The notes: generated from the letters alone by a model not told the origin. DNA of 8,153 nt from Verrucomicrobiota bacterium (GCA_003219345.1 QHOP01000313.1:1-8153); one strand, 5' to 3'; shown: positions 1-6,728, counted from the first letter of the stretch. Made by a program: numbers and translations.

Positions 1-687
1 CAGCATGTTTTGGTATTCGGTATCGTTGGCGATGTCCTGGAATTCCTGGCGCTCGGCCAGCGAGAGAAACGCCGGGTAGGCGGAAAGCCGGCTTTCCAGA
101 AGCCGATTATGATAAATCAAACCCATGATGTCGGACGCGAGATAATATTTATCCGGTGTAGGGTCGAACGCCGCCACGGTTTTTTCCAATCCGCTCGATC
201 GTAGATCCGTGCGCGCCTGGTTGAGATACTTCACCAGCCCCGTCTCGTTTTCGCCCGCCGAAACTTGCGTCGTCAGATAACCGAGAATGTAAATCACCAG
301 CCCCACCAGAATCGCGTAGGCCGCGCCGGCGACCAATCCCATGCTCACTCCCAATCGTTTGTTGAGCCGTTCCCAGCTCAGCCGGTTATAATCGTCGGTC
401 TGGTATTTGTAGTATAGATTCACCTTCCAGTGGACGATAAACCCCACGATGATGAAAATGATCCCGATGAAGAAGAAGACGATAACCGGCGGCAAGAGAA
501 TGCTCCAGATCGGGTTCTTCAGCCCCACCAGCGGCACCAACGATTTGACGAGTGGGCTCAGCGGCACAGCCAGGAATACGCCCAGCATCAAACCCATCAG
601 TGGGAAAATCATACGAACCGCCCCTTTCGCGTAACCGACCGCGCCAAACAGGGCGAACAGCAGCAGGGCCATAATCCAGATGGTCAT
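1..687 (-). CDS. CvpA-family membrane protein (partial, C-terminus beyond left edge)
   Basis: Reading the minus strand from the ATG at 687 gives 229 codons without a stop up to base 1, so the C-terminus is missing. The protein starts MTIWIMALLLFALFG. It has hydrophobic segments at about residues 2-18, 26-45, 60-85 and 114-138, followed by a hydrophilic part (about 140-229). The short first helix followed by GYAKGAVR, and the later segment RLNKRLGVSMGLVAG, resemble the CvpA (colicin V production) family of inner-membrane proteins; the function of such family members is poorly known. The long soluble tail, with LSLAERQEF near its visible end, is an extension beyond classical CvpA. The frame is open only as far as a stop about 96 bases upstream, and no other ATG, GTG or TTG lies in between, so the start is well supported. 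No clear Shine-Dalgarno sequence is seen. It is divergent from the Rieske operon. Family assignment is by pattern recognition; existence of the gene is firm. Confidence 0.8.
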   Translation of the reverse strand, partial: MTIWIMALLLFALFGAVGYAKGAVRMIFPLMGLMLGVFLAVPLSPLVKSLVPLVGLKNPIWSILLPPVIVFFFIGIIFIIVGFIVHWKVNLYYKYQTDDYNRLSWERLNKRLGVSMGLVAGAAYAILVGLVIYILGYLTTQVSAGENETGLVKYLNQARTDLRSSGLEKTVAAFDPTPDKYYLASDIMGLIYHNRLLESRLSAYPAFLSLAERQEFQDIANDTEYQNML

Positions 688-884
688 GCCCGCAACATAA
701 TTCGGCGCGCCCGAAAAGCACGGAAAAAATTTGCCCGACCAAACGATTCCCGGCGCCGGGTCACCAGCCGATTTTGGGCCTCAGGCCGGACGTTCCCGAC
801 GATTCGAGTTTACTTTTGAAACAATTCTTCTACTTATCCGTCATACTCAACGCCGGCCCCGCCGGTCAATATTCACTCACGGAC
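688..884. promoter_or_regulatory. Divergent intergenic region between the CvpA-family gene and the Rieske operon
   Basis: These 197 bases separate two divergently transcribed genes and must hold both promoters if neither is read from further away. The half nearest the Rieske gene (about 808-850) is AT-rich and includes TTGAAA at 816-821, but no well-spaced -10 hexamer follows it, so no promoter is called. The plus-strand reading frame of the Rieske gene is open back to 774, but the 37 extra residues do not look like part of a Tat signal and the ATG at 885 is preferred. Confidence 0.4.
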
Positions 885-1430
885 ATGGAAACACATGACG
901 TTCCGCAGCAGCCTGCGCGGCGCAATTTCATCAAAAAGACCTGCGCCGTTTTCGTCGGCGCCGTAACCGGTCTGGTTCCGGCCATTTCGGGGTTGATCGT
1001 TTTCCTCGACCCGCTCCGGCGCAAATCCCAGGACGGCGACGCTGTCCTGGTGGCTTCGCTCAGTTCGCTGCCCGCGGATGGCGTGCCGCGCAAGTTTTCC
1101 GTCATCGCCAGTCACACCGATGCGTGGAACCGCATGCCGCACGTGCCGGTGGGCGCCGTTTATCTGCGGCGCATCGGCGACGAGCAAGTGCAGGCTTTCA
1201 ATGTCATTTGCCCGCACGCCGGCTGTTTCGTGGACTACGACTTGTCGAACAAAAGTTATCATTGTCCCTGCCACAACAGCAGTTTCGCGCTCGACGGCCG
1301 GATCGCCGATCCGAAAAGCCCCAGCCCGCGCGGTCTGGATGAACTGGACGTTGACCTCCGCAACGGCAATGAAATCTGGGTGAAATTTCAAAACTTCCGC
1401 GCCGGCGATAAAGAAAAGATTCCCGCGTGA
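885..1430 (+). CDS. Rieske [2Fe-2S] iron-sulfur protein of a cytochrome bc/b6f-type complex
   Basis: A 181-residue protein that passes electrons from quinol at the Qo site of cytochrome b to cytochrome c through a 2Fe-2S cluster, held at the outer face of the membrane. The N-terminus carries a twin-arginine signal: RR at residues 12-13 followed by NFIKK and a hydrophobic segment at about 20-41, which usually stays as a membrane anchor in this family. The cluster motifs are complete: CPHAGC (109-114) and CPCHNSSF (127-134). This gives ligands C109, H111, C127 and H130 and the stabilising disulfide pair C114/C129. The ATG at 885 is chosen over the upstream ATG at 774 because it places the RR motif at the usual distance from the start. 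Its TGA stop shares the A at 1430 with the ATG of the cytochrome b gene, indicating translational coupling within one operon. Confidence 0.93.
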   Translation: METHDVPQQPARRNFIKKTCAVFVGAVTGLVPAISGLIVFLDPLRRKSQDGDAVLVASLSSLPADGVPRKFSVIASHTDAWNRMPHVPVGAVYLRRIGDEQVQAFNVICPHAGCFVDYDLSNKSYHCPCHNSSFALDGRIADPKSPSPRGLDELDVDLRNGNEIWVKFQNFRAGDKEKIPA

Positions 1431-2290
1431 TGGACCGGCTGCTCAACTGGCTCGATCGCCGCACTGGTTATCGGCGCATCATCGAGTATGCGCTTTACGA
1501 AAACATCCCGGGCGGCGCGCGCTGGCGTTACATCTGGGGCAGCACGTTGGTCTTTTGCCTCTCCGTCCAGTTCATCACCGGGCTTTTTCTCTGGATGTCC
1601 TACAGCCCGAGTTCGCAGACGGCATGGGAAAGCGTTTATTACATCCAGAACGAGATGACTTGCGGCTGGCTGCTGCGCGGCATTCACCACTTCACAGCCT
1701 CGGTGATGAACGTCCTGCTCGTCTTGCACCTGATGCAAGTGGTCATCGACGGGGCCTACAAAGCCCCGCGCGAAATCAACTTCTGGTTCGGCCTCGGCCT
1801 GCTTCTGCTCGTGCTGGCTCTCTCGCTCACCGGCTACCTGCTGCCCTGGGACCAGAAAGGTTACTGGGCCACAAAAGTCGCTACGAACATCATGGCCATT
1901 GCTCCGGTCGTCGGCCCTGCGTTGCAACGCCTCGTCATCGGCGGGGCCGATTACGGCCACCACACCCTGACGCGCTTTTTTGCTCTACACGCCGGCGTGC
2001 TGCCCGCGTGTGTCGTCGCGCTCCTCGTGTGGCACATCTTCCTCTTTCGCCGCCACGGCATCACCGCCAAAGACCCGAAACGCAAGCCGGACGAATATTT
2101 CTGGCCCGACCAGGTGCTCAACGATGCCGTCGCTTGTCTCGCGGTGCTGGCGGCCGTTCTGTTCCTGGTCCTGCGCCCTTGGCTCTTCCACACTGGCGAA
2201 GACCTCGGCGCTGAACTGGCGGCGCCCGCTGATCCGTCCGAAACTTACTCCGCGGCGCGGCCGGAATGGTATTTCCTCTGCTGGGCCTGA
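1430..2290 (+). CDS. petB: Cytochrome b (b6-type N-terminal part plus PEWY region), frame broken at 3' end
   Basis: The membrane subunit that binds two b-type hemes and forms the quinol sites of a cytochrome bc/b6f-type complex. The ATG at 1430 overlaps the Rieske stop codon; a GTG at 1427 is also possible. In the 286 residues, the heme-binding histidines are H86 and H100 on helix B and H187 and H202 on helix D. The 15-residue spacing of the second pair is that of cytochrome b6 rather than mitochondrial cytochrome b. Conserved LTGYLLPWDQKGYW lies at 133-146. A further hydrophobic helix (about 231-251) precedes the Qo-site motif PEWY at 278-281. The frame then ends abruptly as FLCWA-stop, where homologues continue into further helices. 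Those helices are encoded directly downstream in another frame (see the 2266-3216 entry). This is therefore most likely the 5' part of one gene broken by a frameshift, from mutation or sequence error, rather than a complete protein. Confidence 0.88.
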   Translation: MDRLLNWLDRRTGYRRIIEYALYENIPGGARWRYIWGSTLVFCLSVQFITGLFLWMSYSPSSQTAWESVYYIQNEMTCGWLLRGIHHFTASVMNVLLVLHLMQVVIDGAYKAPREINFWFGLGLLLLVLALSLTGYLLPWDQKGYWATKVATNIMAIAPVVGPALQRLVIGGADYGHHTLTRFFALHAGVLPACVVALLVWHIFLFRRHGITAKDPKRKPDEYFWPDQVLNDAVACLAVLAAVLFLVLRPWLFHTGEDLGAELAAPADPSETYSAARPEWYFLCWA

Positions 2291-3216
2291 GCCATGAGGT
2301 CTGGGGCGCCATCGTCATTCCCGGTGTCATCATGGGAATTATTTTCCTCATGCCGATCATCGGGCGATGGAAACTGGGGCACAGATTCAACGTCGGTCTT
2401 TCCTTTTCGCTGCTCGGCGGAGTGATCCTGTTGACCTACCTGGCCGTGACCGAAGACAAACGCAAGCCGGCGTTCAAAGCAGCGGTCGAAGAGGCCAGGC
2501 GCAACGCGCACCGCGTCAAGGTGCTCGCTGAATCGCCCACTGGCATCCCGCGCGAAGGCGCGGTTACGCTCCTGCGCAACGACCCCTGGACGCAAGGCCC
2601 CAAACTCTTCGCCAAAAACTGCGCCAGCTGCCATCGCTACGATGGCCGCGACGGTACAGGCCGCCAACTCAAAGACCCGCCTGAAGCTTCCGACCTCAAC
2701 GGCTTCGCCAGCCGTGAATGGCTCGCCGGCCTGCTCGACTCCGAGCGCATCGACAGTCTGCACTACTTCGGCGGGACGAAATTCAAAGAGGGCAAAATGG
2801 TGAGGTTCGTCAAAAAAGATGTCGCCGGCTTTTCACTGGACCAAAAAGAGCAGCTTAAAAAGGTCATCGCCGCGCTCTCCGCCGAAGCCGAACTCAAATC
2901 TCTGCGCAAGCTCGACCAGCGCGACGCTGCCCTCATTGCCGAAGGCAGAACTCTGATTGCGAGCGCAACCATGCGCTGCACCGAGTGCCATCAGTTCCAC
3001 CAGCCGGACGAAGACGCCACCGCGCCCGACCTGACCGGCTACGGCTCGCGCGACTGGCTCATTGAGTTCATCTCCAACCCGACCCACGCGCGTTTCTACA
3101 GCAAGCGCAACGACCGCATGCCCGCCTTCGGCCAGGACAAGGTGCTCGACGACCACGCCATCGGCCTCATCGCCGACTGGCTCCGCGGTGACTGGTATGA
3201 GCCGTCGCAACCGTGA
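2266..3216 (+). CDS. Cytochrome b C-terminal helices fused to a diheme cytochrome c (continuation of the cytochrome b gene)
   Basis: The open frame gives 316 residues. After about ten residues read out of register with the cytochrome b frame, HEVWGAIVIPG begins the cytochrome b C-terminal part. Two hydrophobic helices follow (about 13-33 and 43-61), then a charged linker and a periplasmic cytochrome c region. Two c-type heme sites are present: CASCH at 119-123 and CTECH at 238-242. The likely axial methionines are M178 (in EGKMVRF) and M285 (in RMPAFG). The spacing and layout suggest two tandem mono-heme domains that would take electrons from the Rieske cluster. The ATG at 2266 lies within the end of the cytochrome b frame and is probably not a natural start; ATG 2332 would lose most of the first helix. 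I infer that the intact gene spans 1430-3216 and encodes a cytochrome b-cytochrome c fusion. Cytochrome b genes with cytochrome c extensions are known in several bacterial phyla. Confidence 0.88.
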   Translation: MVFPLLGLSHEVWGAIVIPGVIMGIIFLMPIIGRWKLGHRFNVGLSFSLLGGVILLTYLAVTEDKRKPAFKAAVEEARRNAHRVKVLAESPTGIPREGAVTLLRNDPWTQGPKLFAKNCASCHRYDGRDGTGRQLKDPPEASDLNGFASREWLAGLLDSERIDSLHYFGGTKFKEGKMVRFVKKDVAGFSLDQKEQLKKVIAALSAEAELKSLRKLDQRDAALIAEGRTLIASATMRCTECHQFHQPDEDATAPDLTGYGSRDWLIEFISNPTHARFYSKRNDRMPAFGQDKVLDDHAIGLIADWLRGDWYEPSQP

Positions 3217-3240
3217 GCGCGAACCTGCGCCGTCCTGGAT

Positions 3241-3289
3241 GTTCGATGTTAAACGCTCAACACTCAACGCCCAACTTTCAACATTCAAT
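3241..3289 (+). repeat. Heptamer tandem repeat (about seven 7-bp units)
   Basis: Consecutive 7-bp blocks read gttcgat, gttaaac, gctcaac, actcaac, gcccaac, tttcaac and attcaat. The central units fit NYTCAAC, with the outer ones degenerate. The array starts 24 bases after the stop of the cytochrome operon. I infer it belongs to a class of short tandem repeats scattered through intergenic regions of Verrucomicrobiota; that needs a genome-wide count. A spurious translation through it contains STLNAQLSTFN. Confidence 0.6.
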
Positions 3290-3304
3290 ACGCCCTCGGC
3301 ATGG

Positions 3305-3322
3305 CTATTTCACAAGAAATAG
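3305..3322. repeat. Perfect 7-bp inverted repeat with 4-base loop
   Basis: CTATTTC, loop ACAA, GAAATAG. This is an AT-rich perfect hairpin 88 bases after the cytochrome operon. It lacks a following T-run and is weak in GC, so it is not a convincing intrinsic terminator. It could be an operator-like site or chance. Confidence 0.35.
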
Positions 3323-3437
3323 ATGAGCTTGCCGCTGTCCATAAAGCAATTAACCATTAAATCACAACATGAAATTGTTACCAATAGCACCTCAGCCCTT
3401 AGGCTCACTTTAACTGTTCGGCACACTCGACGCAACT

Positions 3438-3854
3438 ATGAAACTTCGGCGCACCATAATCCTTACGATGGCGGCGCTGATGATTCCCGTGGGAGCACTC
3501 ATTTATCATTTCGCTCCACCAGGTCGAACTGCGAAGATTAGCGGCCCATTGACGGCTCACGATGTTGCCGAGATTAAGCGATATGTTTTGCGCGAGCGGG
3601 CTGCCCTGGTAAGTGGCGACTATGCACCACACAGATTGCGTGCGCCAGTCGCGGAAAAGATCAGGCTTTTCTTGAGAAATATGCGCGAGCGCGCGGCTGG
3701 TGAGCTTAGGTCGATAGCAACGAGCGATGGCCAGACCGCAGTGGTTGAATTTGGTGACAGGTGGAATTCCACCGTCCGATATGATTATTATCTACGACGA
3801 ATGACAAATGGTTGGACGTGCGTTCTTCAAGAAATTCGGAATCCATCGCCATAA
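3438..3854 (+). CDS. Small secreted or membrane-anchored protein, function unknown
   Basis: 138 residues from ATG 3438. The N-terminus (MKLRRTIILTMAALMIPVGA and on to about residue 25) has two lysine/arginine charges followed by a hydrophobic stretch, as in an uncleaved signal anchor or signal peptide. The remaining hundred or so residues are soluble, rich in arginine, and end in a pattern of alternating polar and aromatic residues (WNSTVRYDYYLRRMTNGWTC), suggesting beta strands. I recognise no family. The lower GC of this gene and its upstream region (29 of 60 bases at 3481-3540 against 40 of 60 at 1801-1860 in cytochrome b) and its position between repeats suggest an accessory gene. No clear ribosome binding site is visible. 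It stands alone, with 221 bases before it and 353 after. That it is a real gene is supported by the signal-like N-terminus and plausible composition only. Confidence 0.6.
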   Translation: MKLRRTIILTMAALMIPVGALIYHFAPPGRTAKISGPLTAHDVAEIKRYVLRERAALVSGDYAPHRLRAPVAEKIRLFLRNMRERAAGELRSIATSDGQTAVVEFGDRWNSTVRYDYYLRRMTNGWTCVLQEIRNPSP

Positions 3855-4055
3855 ACATTGCCGGAAAGATGAATCGTGGCCCGGCCCCACAGACAAGACG
3901 ATGAGTCGCCGAACACCTATTAAGCCCGCGCGGTCAATCGGGAAAAGAATTTCATCACGGAATTTGTTCAATCTCCGTTTCAGCGTCCTCAGAGCGGGAA
4001 CTCCGTCTTGGTTTCAGATGGGCAGCTCGGAGCCGAAGGGCGTCCGGCTAAACAT

Positions 4056-4081
4056 CCGCCTTCGCTCAGAAGCTACGGCGG
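4056..4081. repeat. Imperfect GC-rich hairpin, possible dispersed repeat
   Basis: CCGCC at 4056-4060 pairs with GGCGG at 4077-4081, and GCT at 4064-4066 pairs with AGC at 4071-4073 around the loop CAGA, with a 3-by-3 internal mismatch. Its shape is like small intergenic palindromes that occur in many copies in some environmental bacterial genomes. Copy number cannot be judged from one window. Confidence 0.3.
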
Positions 4082-4172
4082 GACAGGCCTATTCGGATTA
4101 CCGAGTGTTCCTCCTGAGTAACGGACGGCAGGGGGCAGCGACAACAACCCTTCATAATTGATTGATCCTGCG

Positions 4173-4201
4173 TTGACCCGGCAGTGCTGCTTCTGCAAAA
4201 T
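4173..4201 (+). promoter_or_regulatory. Possible sigma70-like promoter for the LamG gene
   Basis: TTGACC at 4173-4178 is followed after exactly 17 bases by CAAAAT at 4196-4201 (four of six matches to TATAAT). Transcription would start at or just before the ATG at 4208, giving a leaderless message, which would agree with the absence of a Shine-Dalgarno sequence. Chance matches of this quality are common. Confidence 0.22.
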
Positions 4202-4207
4202 GTGCAA

Positions 4208-6694
4208 ATGAAAAGACTTGCGCTGGTTCTTGGCTCGTTCATGTGGATCGTTTCCAGCTTCAGACCCGTGCGTGCGGCGGACGTTATTGATGCTTCGCTG
4301 CGCCTGCGCTTCAATTTTGATTCTGCCCCCGCCAATAATGTCATTGTCGATAGCAGCCCTTCCGGGACCCATCCCGGCACGAACATCGGCGCGATTTGGA
4401 CGGCGAGCGAGAACGGACGCAATGGTGTGATGGATTTCAAGGCGCCCATTCGAAACCGCATTACTGTGCCAGCGATTCCCGCCCTCAACTCCAGCAAGGG
4501 CACGATTTCCTTTTGGATAAAAACCTCCGGCAACCTCGTTTTCGGTGATTTTGCCGCCATCCTCTTCGACCGCCGGACGCAGGACGGAGACGTCATCACG
4601 CTGACGGACGATGGAACAATCTTTGTTCAGGCCCGCGCGGGCGGTCAAAATATGAACTCGTTCGCCGGAAGCAAGGTGATCAACGACAACAATTGGCACC
4701 ATGTGGCCTACGTTTATGATCAATCCGCCAGCGGATCGATTTCCATCTTCATCGATGGCGCGCTCGATACGAGCCAGGGGAACAGCGGGGCCTGGTCCTG
4801 GCCTGCGAGCCAGCCGATAGAATTGGGCACTTCAGACGACACGTACTGGAGAGTTTTCGTTGGTTTGCTGGACGATTTTCAAATCCACAATCGGATGCTT
4901 TCGGCAAGCGAGGTGGCGGCCACTTTCGCGGGCAACCCGGTGATCGACAGTTCGCTGGTGGAACGATTGAACTTCGATGCCGCGCCCTCGAATAATGTGG
5001 TGATCGATAGCAGTCCGTCGAACAATTCGGCAACCAACCAGGCAGCAACCTGGGTCTCCGCGGATACGGGGCGGAACGGCCTGATGCGTTTCGACCTGCC
5101 TTTCACGCAAATCATCGTCGCGGCCGACCCGGAGTTCAATTCGCCCACGGGAACGATCGCCTTCTGGGCGAAATCGACCGGGAATGCCGGGCCGGGAGAT
5201 TTCGCTTCCATCCTCTTCGACCGCCGCACTGGCATCGGCGACGTAATTTCGATGAAAGATGACGGAACGATTTTCGTGCAGGCGCGAGCGAGCGGGGGCA
5301 ACGTTAACTCTTTTGCCACCCAAGCCTCAATCAACGACGGCCTCTGGCATCATGTGGCATACGTTTACGATCAGTCTGACACCGGGTACATTCGCGTATA
5401 TATTGACGGAACATCGAGCGGTTTCCAAACCAATTCGGCAGCGTGGTCGTGGCCGCCCGATCAGCAGATCGAGTTGGGGCTGTCGCACGATATTTACTGG
5501 TTCGGCCTTGAGGGAGCGCTGGATGAGGTCCGCTTTTATAACCGGCCGCTCAGCGCGTCCGAAGTCGCCATGATCGCTCCTCCAAGTTTCCACTTTGATA
5601 TTAAGCCCGCAAGCCAGACGGTTTTTGTCGGTGATGATGTTACCTTCACCGCGCTGGCCAACATGCCTGCCACCTACCAGTGGCGGTTCAGCGGCACTGA
5701 TCTGCTTGGCTCAACCAATACCACTTTGGTTTTGACCAACGTGCAGGCGGCCCAGGCGGGGCCTTACACGATCGTCGCCAGCAATTCCACCTTCGGCGCG
5801 ATCACCAGCACTCCAGCAATTCTCACCCTGAACCCGCGGCCTTCACTGGCTGCGAGCCTCGTCGCGCGATATAATTTCGATGCGGCGCCGGTGAACAACG
5901 TTATCGCCGATAGCGCTCCCGGCTCGAAGCATCCAGGGACGAATCTGCTGGCCACCTGGGTGGACGCGGTGGCAGGGCGCAGCGGCGTGATGCAATTCGC
6001 CTCCGCCGATCCGGGCGCCCAGATTGTTGTGCCTCCTCACGCGGACTTTGATTCCAGCAAGGGAGCGATTGCCTTTTGGATGAAGTCTCCCGGCAACGAC
6101 CTCACTATCGGCGATTTTGCGGCAATCCTTTTTGACCGGCGCACCGACAATGGCGACGTGATTACGATGGTGGATGATGGAACTCTATTCGTGCAGGCCT
6201 ACAGCCACTATTTCAAGGTTAACTCTTTTGCCACGACCGCCACAGTCAACAACGACCAATGGCATCACGTCGCCTACGTTTACGATCAGGGACCAAACGG
6301 GAGCATCCGCATTTACGTGGACGGGCAACTGGCTGCTTCAAATCCCAACTCCGGCCCCTGGTCCTGGGACCCGCTGGAACAGATCGAGTTGGGCAAATCT
6401 CACGACAGCTTCTGGCGTCGGCTCGACGGTTACCTGGATGACGTGCAGTTTTATAACCGTTTATTATCGGCGGCGGAAGTGGTCCAGAGCATGACCTTAG
6501 GGCCATCGATCACCTTTACGCGGGCCGGAAATCAACTCACGCTTTCCTGGACGCAGAGTGGATTTGTTTTGGAGGAGAATTCAAGTTTGAGCAACCCGAC
6601 TGGCTGGGGCAATGTCGCTGGTGGCTCCTCCAGCCCGGTAACTGTGCCCATCCCATCGAGCGGAAACAAGTTTTACAGGCTGCGGAAACCATAA
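4208..6694 (+). CDS. Secreted protein with three LamG-like domains, an Ig-like domain and a Verrucomicrobia-type C-terminal module
   Basis: 828 residues from ATG 4208; the frame is open from 4184, but the ATG is followed at once by a classical signal peptide, MKRLALVLGS to about VRA (cut near residue 23). Order: LamG-like 1 (about 30-240), LamG-like 2 (250-456), Ig-like (462-542, with YQWRF near 490 and AGPYTIVASN near 517-526), LamG-like 3 (549-760), then a C-terminal module (766-828) ending FYRLRKP. Each LamG unit repeats the same blocks: ILFDRRT, DDGT-FVQA, NSFA, WHHVAYVYDQ, a Y/F-I/V-DG turn, W-S-W, IELG, and L-D-(D/E)-x-x-F/I-Y/H-NR. This is the LamG_3 (concanavalin A-like jelly-roll) pattern, which typically binds carbohydrate or glycoprotein. 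No catalytic domain is visible, so a role in surface adhesion or glycan binding is an inference. The C-terminal module is a recurrent ending of large secreted proteins in this phylum, possibly a sorting signal. It is monocistronic and convergent with the remnant at 6712. Confidence 0.92.
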   Translation: MKRLALVLGSFMWIVSSFRPVRAADVIDASLRLRFNFDSAPANNVIVDSSPSGTHPGTNIGAIWTASENGRNGVMDFKAPIRNRITVPAIPALNSSKGTISFWIKTSGNLVFGDFAAILFDRRTQDGDVITLTDDGTIFVQARAGGQNMNSFAGSKVINDNNWHHVAYVYDQSASGSISIFIDGALDTSQGNSGAWSWPASQPIELGTSDDTYWRVFVGLLDDFQIHNRMLSASEVAATFAGNPVIDSSLVERLNFDAAPSNNVVIDSSPSNNSATNQAATWVSADTGRNGLMRFDLPFTQIIVAADPEFNSPTGTIAFWAKSTGNAGPGDFASILFDRRTGIGDVISMKDDGTIFVQARASGGNVNSFATQASINDGLWHHVAYVYDQSDTGYIRVYIDGTSSGFQTNSAAWSWPPDQQIELGLSHDIYWFGLEGALDEVRFYNRPLSASEVAMIAPPSFHFDIKPASQTVFVGDDVTFTALANMPATYQWRFSGTDLLGSTNTTLVLTNVQAAQAGPYTIVASNSTFGAITSTPAILTLNPRPSLAASLVARYNFDAAPVNNVIADSAPGSKHPGTNLLATWVDAVAGRSGVMQFASADPGAQIVVPPHADFDSSKGAIAFWMKSPGNDLTIGDFAAILFDRRTDNGDVITMVDDGTLFVQAYSHYFKVNSFATTATVNNDQWHHVAYVYDQGPNGSIRIYVDGQLAASNPNSGPWSWDPLEQIELGKSHDSFWRRLDGYLDDVQFYNRLLSAAEVVQSMTLGPSITFTRAGNQLTLSWTQSGFVLEENSSLSNPTGWGNVAGGSSSPVTVPIPSSGNKFYRLRKP
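4295..6487 (+). repeat. Three homologous LamG-coding units, two in tandem and the third displaced by an Ig-like domain
   Basis: Units lie at about 4295-4927, 4955-5575 and 5852-6487. The WHHVAYVYDQ-coding segments begin at 4694, 5345 and 6260, giving spacings of 651 and 915 bases. The extra 264 bases (88 codons) in the second spacing equal the inserted Ig-like segment. Nucleotide similarity is still visible (for example CTCTTCGACCGCCG in units 1 and 2), pointing to duplication within the gene. Confidence 0.85.
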
Positions 6695-6702
6695 CGTCGC
6701 GC

Positions 6703-6728
6703 ACTTGAGCACTAGTTTGAGCCCAAGT
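6703..6728. terminator. Possible bidirectional stem-loop between convergent genes
   Basis: ACTTGAGC at 6703-6710 pairs with GCCCAAGT at 6721-6728 in seven of eight positions around a 10-base loop. It lies 9 bases after the LamG stop and overlaps the end of the convergent remnant, the right position for a shared terminator. There is no T-run on either side, so the call is weak. Confidence 0.25.

Larger units (their letters stand above)
3855..4207. other. Gene-free stretch before the LamG gene
   Basis: No convincing gene on either strand. The plus-strand frame 3808-4161 overlaps the previous gene out of frame and has the composition of a chance ORF. The long minus-strand frames entering from the right are shadows of the LamG gene. 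The stretch contains one GC-rich imperfect hairpin (4056-4081) and a possible promoter close to the next gene. Confidence 0.5.

Noticed and set aside
386..819. Open frames on both strands (minus 386-742, plus 430-819)
   Set aside because: They are out-of-frame shadows of the CvpA-family gene. The minus-strand one is the same DNA shifted by one base; its residues show no membrane pattern and the composition is arginine/histidine-rich.
2260..2290. Programmed -1 ribosomal frameshift in cytochrome b
   Set aside because: No slippery heptamer of the X XXY YYZ type and no obvious downstream pseudoknot is visible. A mutation or sequence error explains the change more simply.
3305..3322. Intrinsic terminator of the respiratory operon
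   Set aside because: The stem is AT-rich and is not followed by a T-run.
3369..3413. 14-codon leader ORF (MKLLPIAPQPLGSL) before the small secreted protein
   Set aside because: No attenuator-like structures or runs of a single amino acid were found. An ATG-to-stop frame this short is expected by chance.
3808..4161. 117-codon plus-strand ORF
   Set aside because: It overlaps the preceding gene out of frame, has no recognisable domain or signal peptide, and runs through repeat-like DNA.
4066..4723. Long minus-strand frames of 177 and 216 codons
   Set aside because: They are antisense to the LamG gene, which has a signal peptide and clear repeated domains. Their length reflects codon bias on the real strand.
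4295..6487. Direct repeats as a possible CRISPR or mobile array
   Set aside because: The repeats are in frame, about 650 bases long and encode homologous protein domains. There are no short identical repeats with unique spacers.
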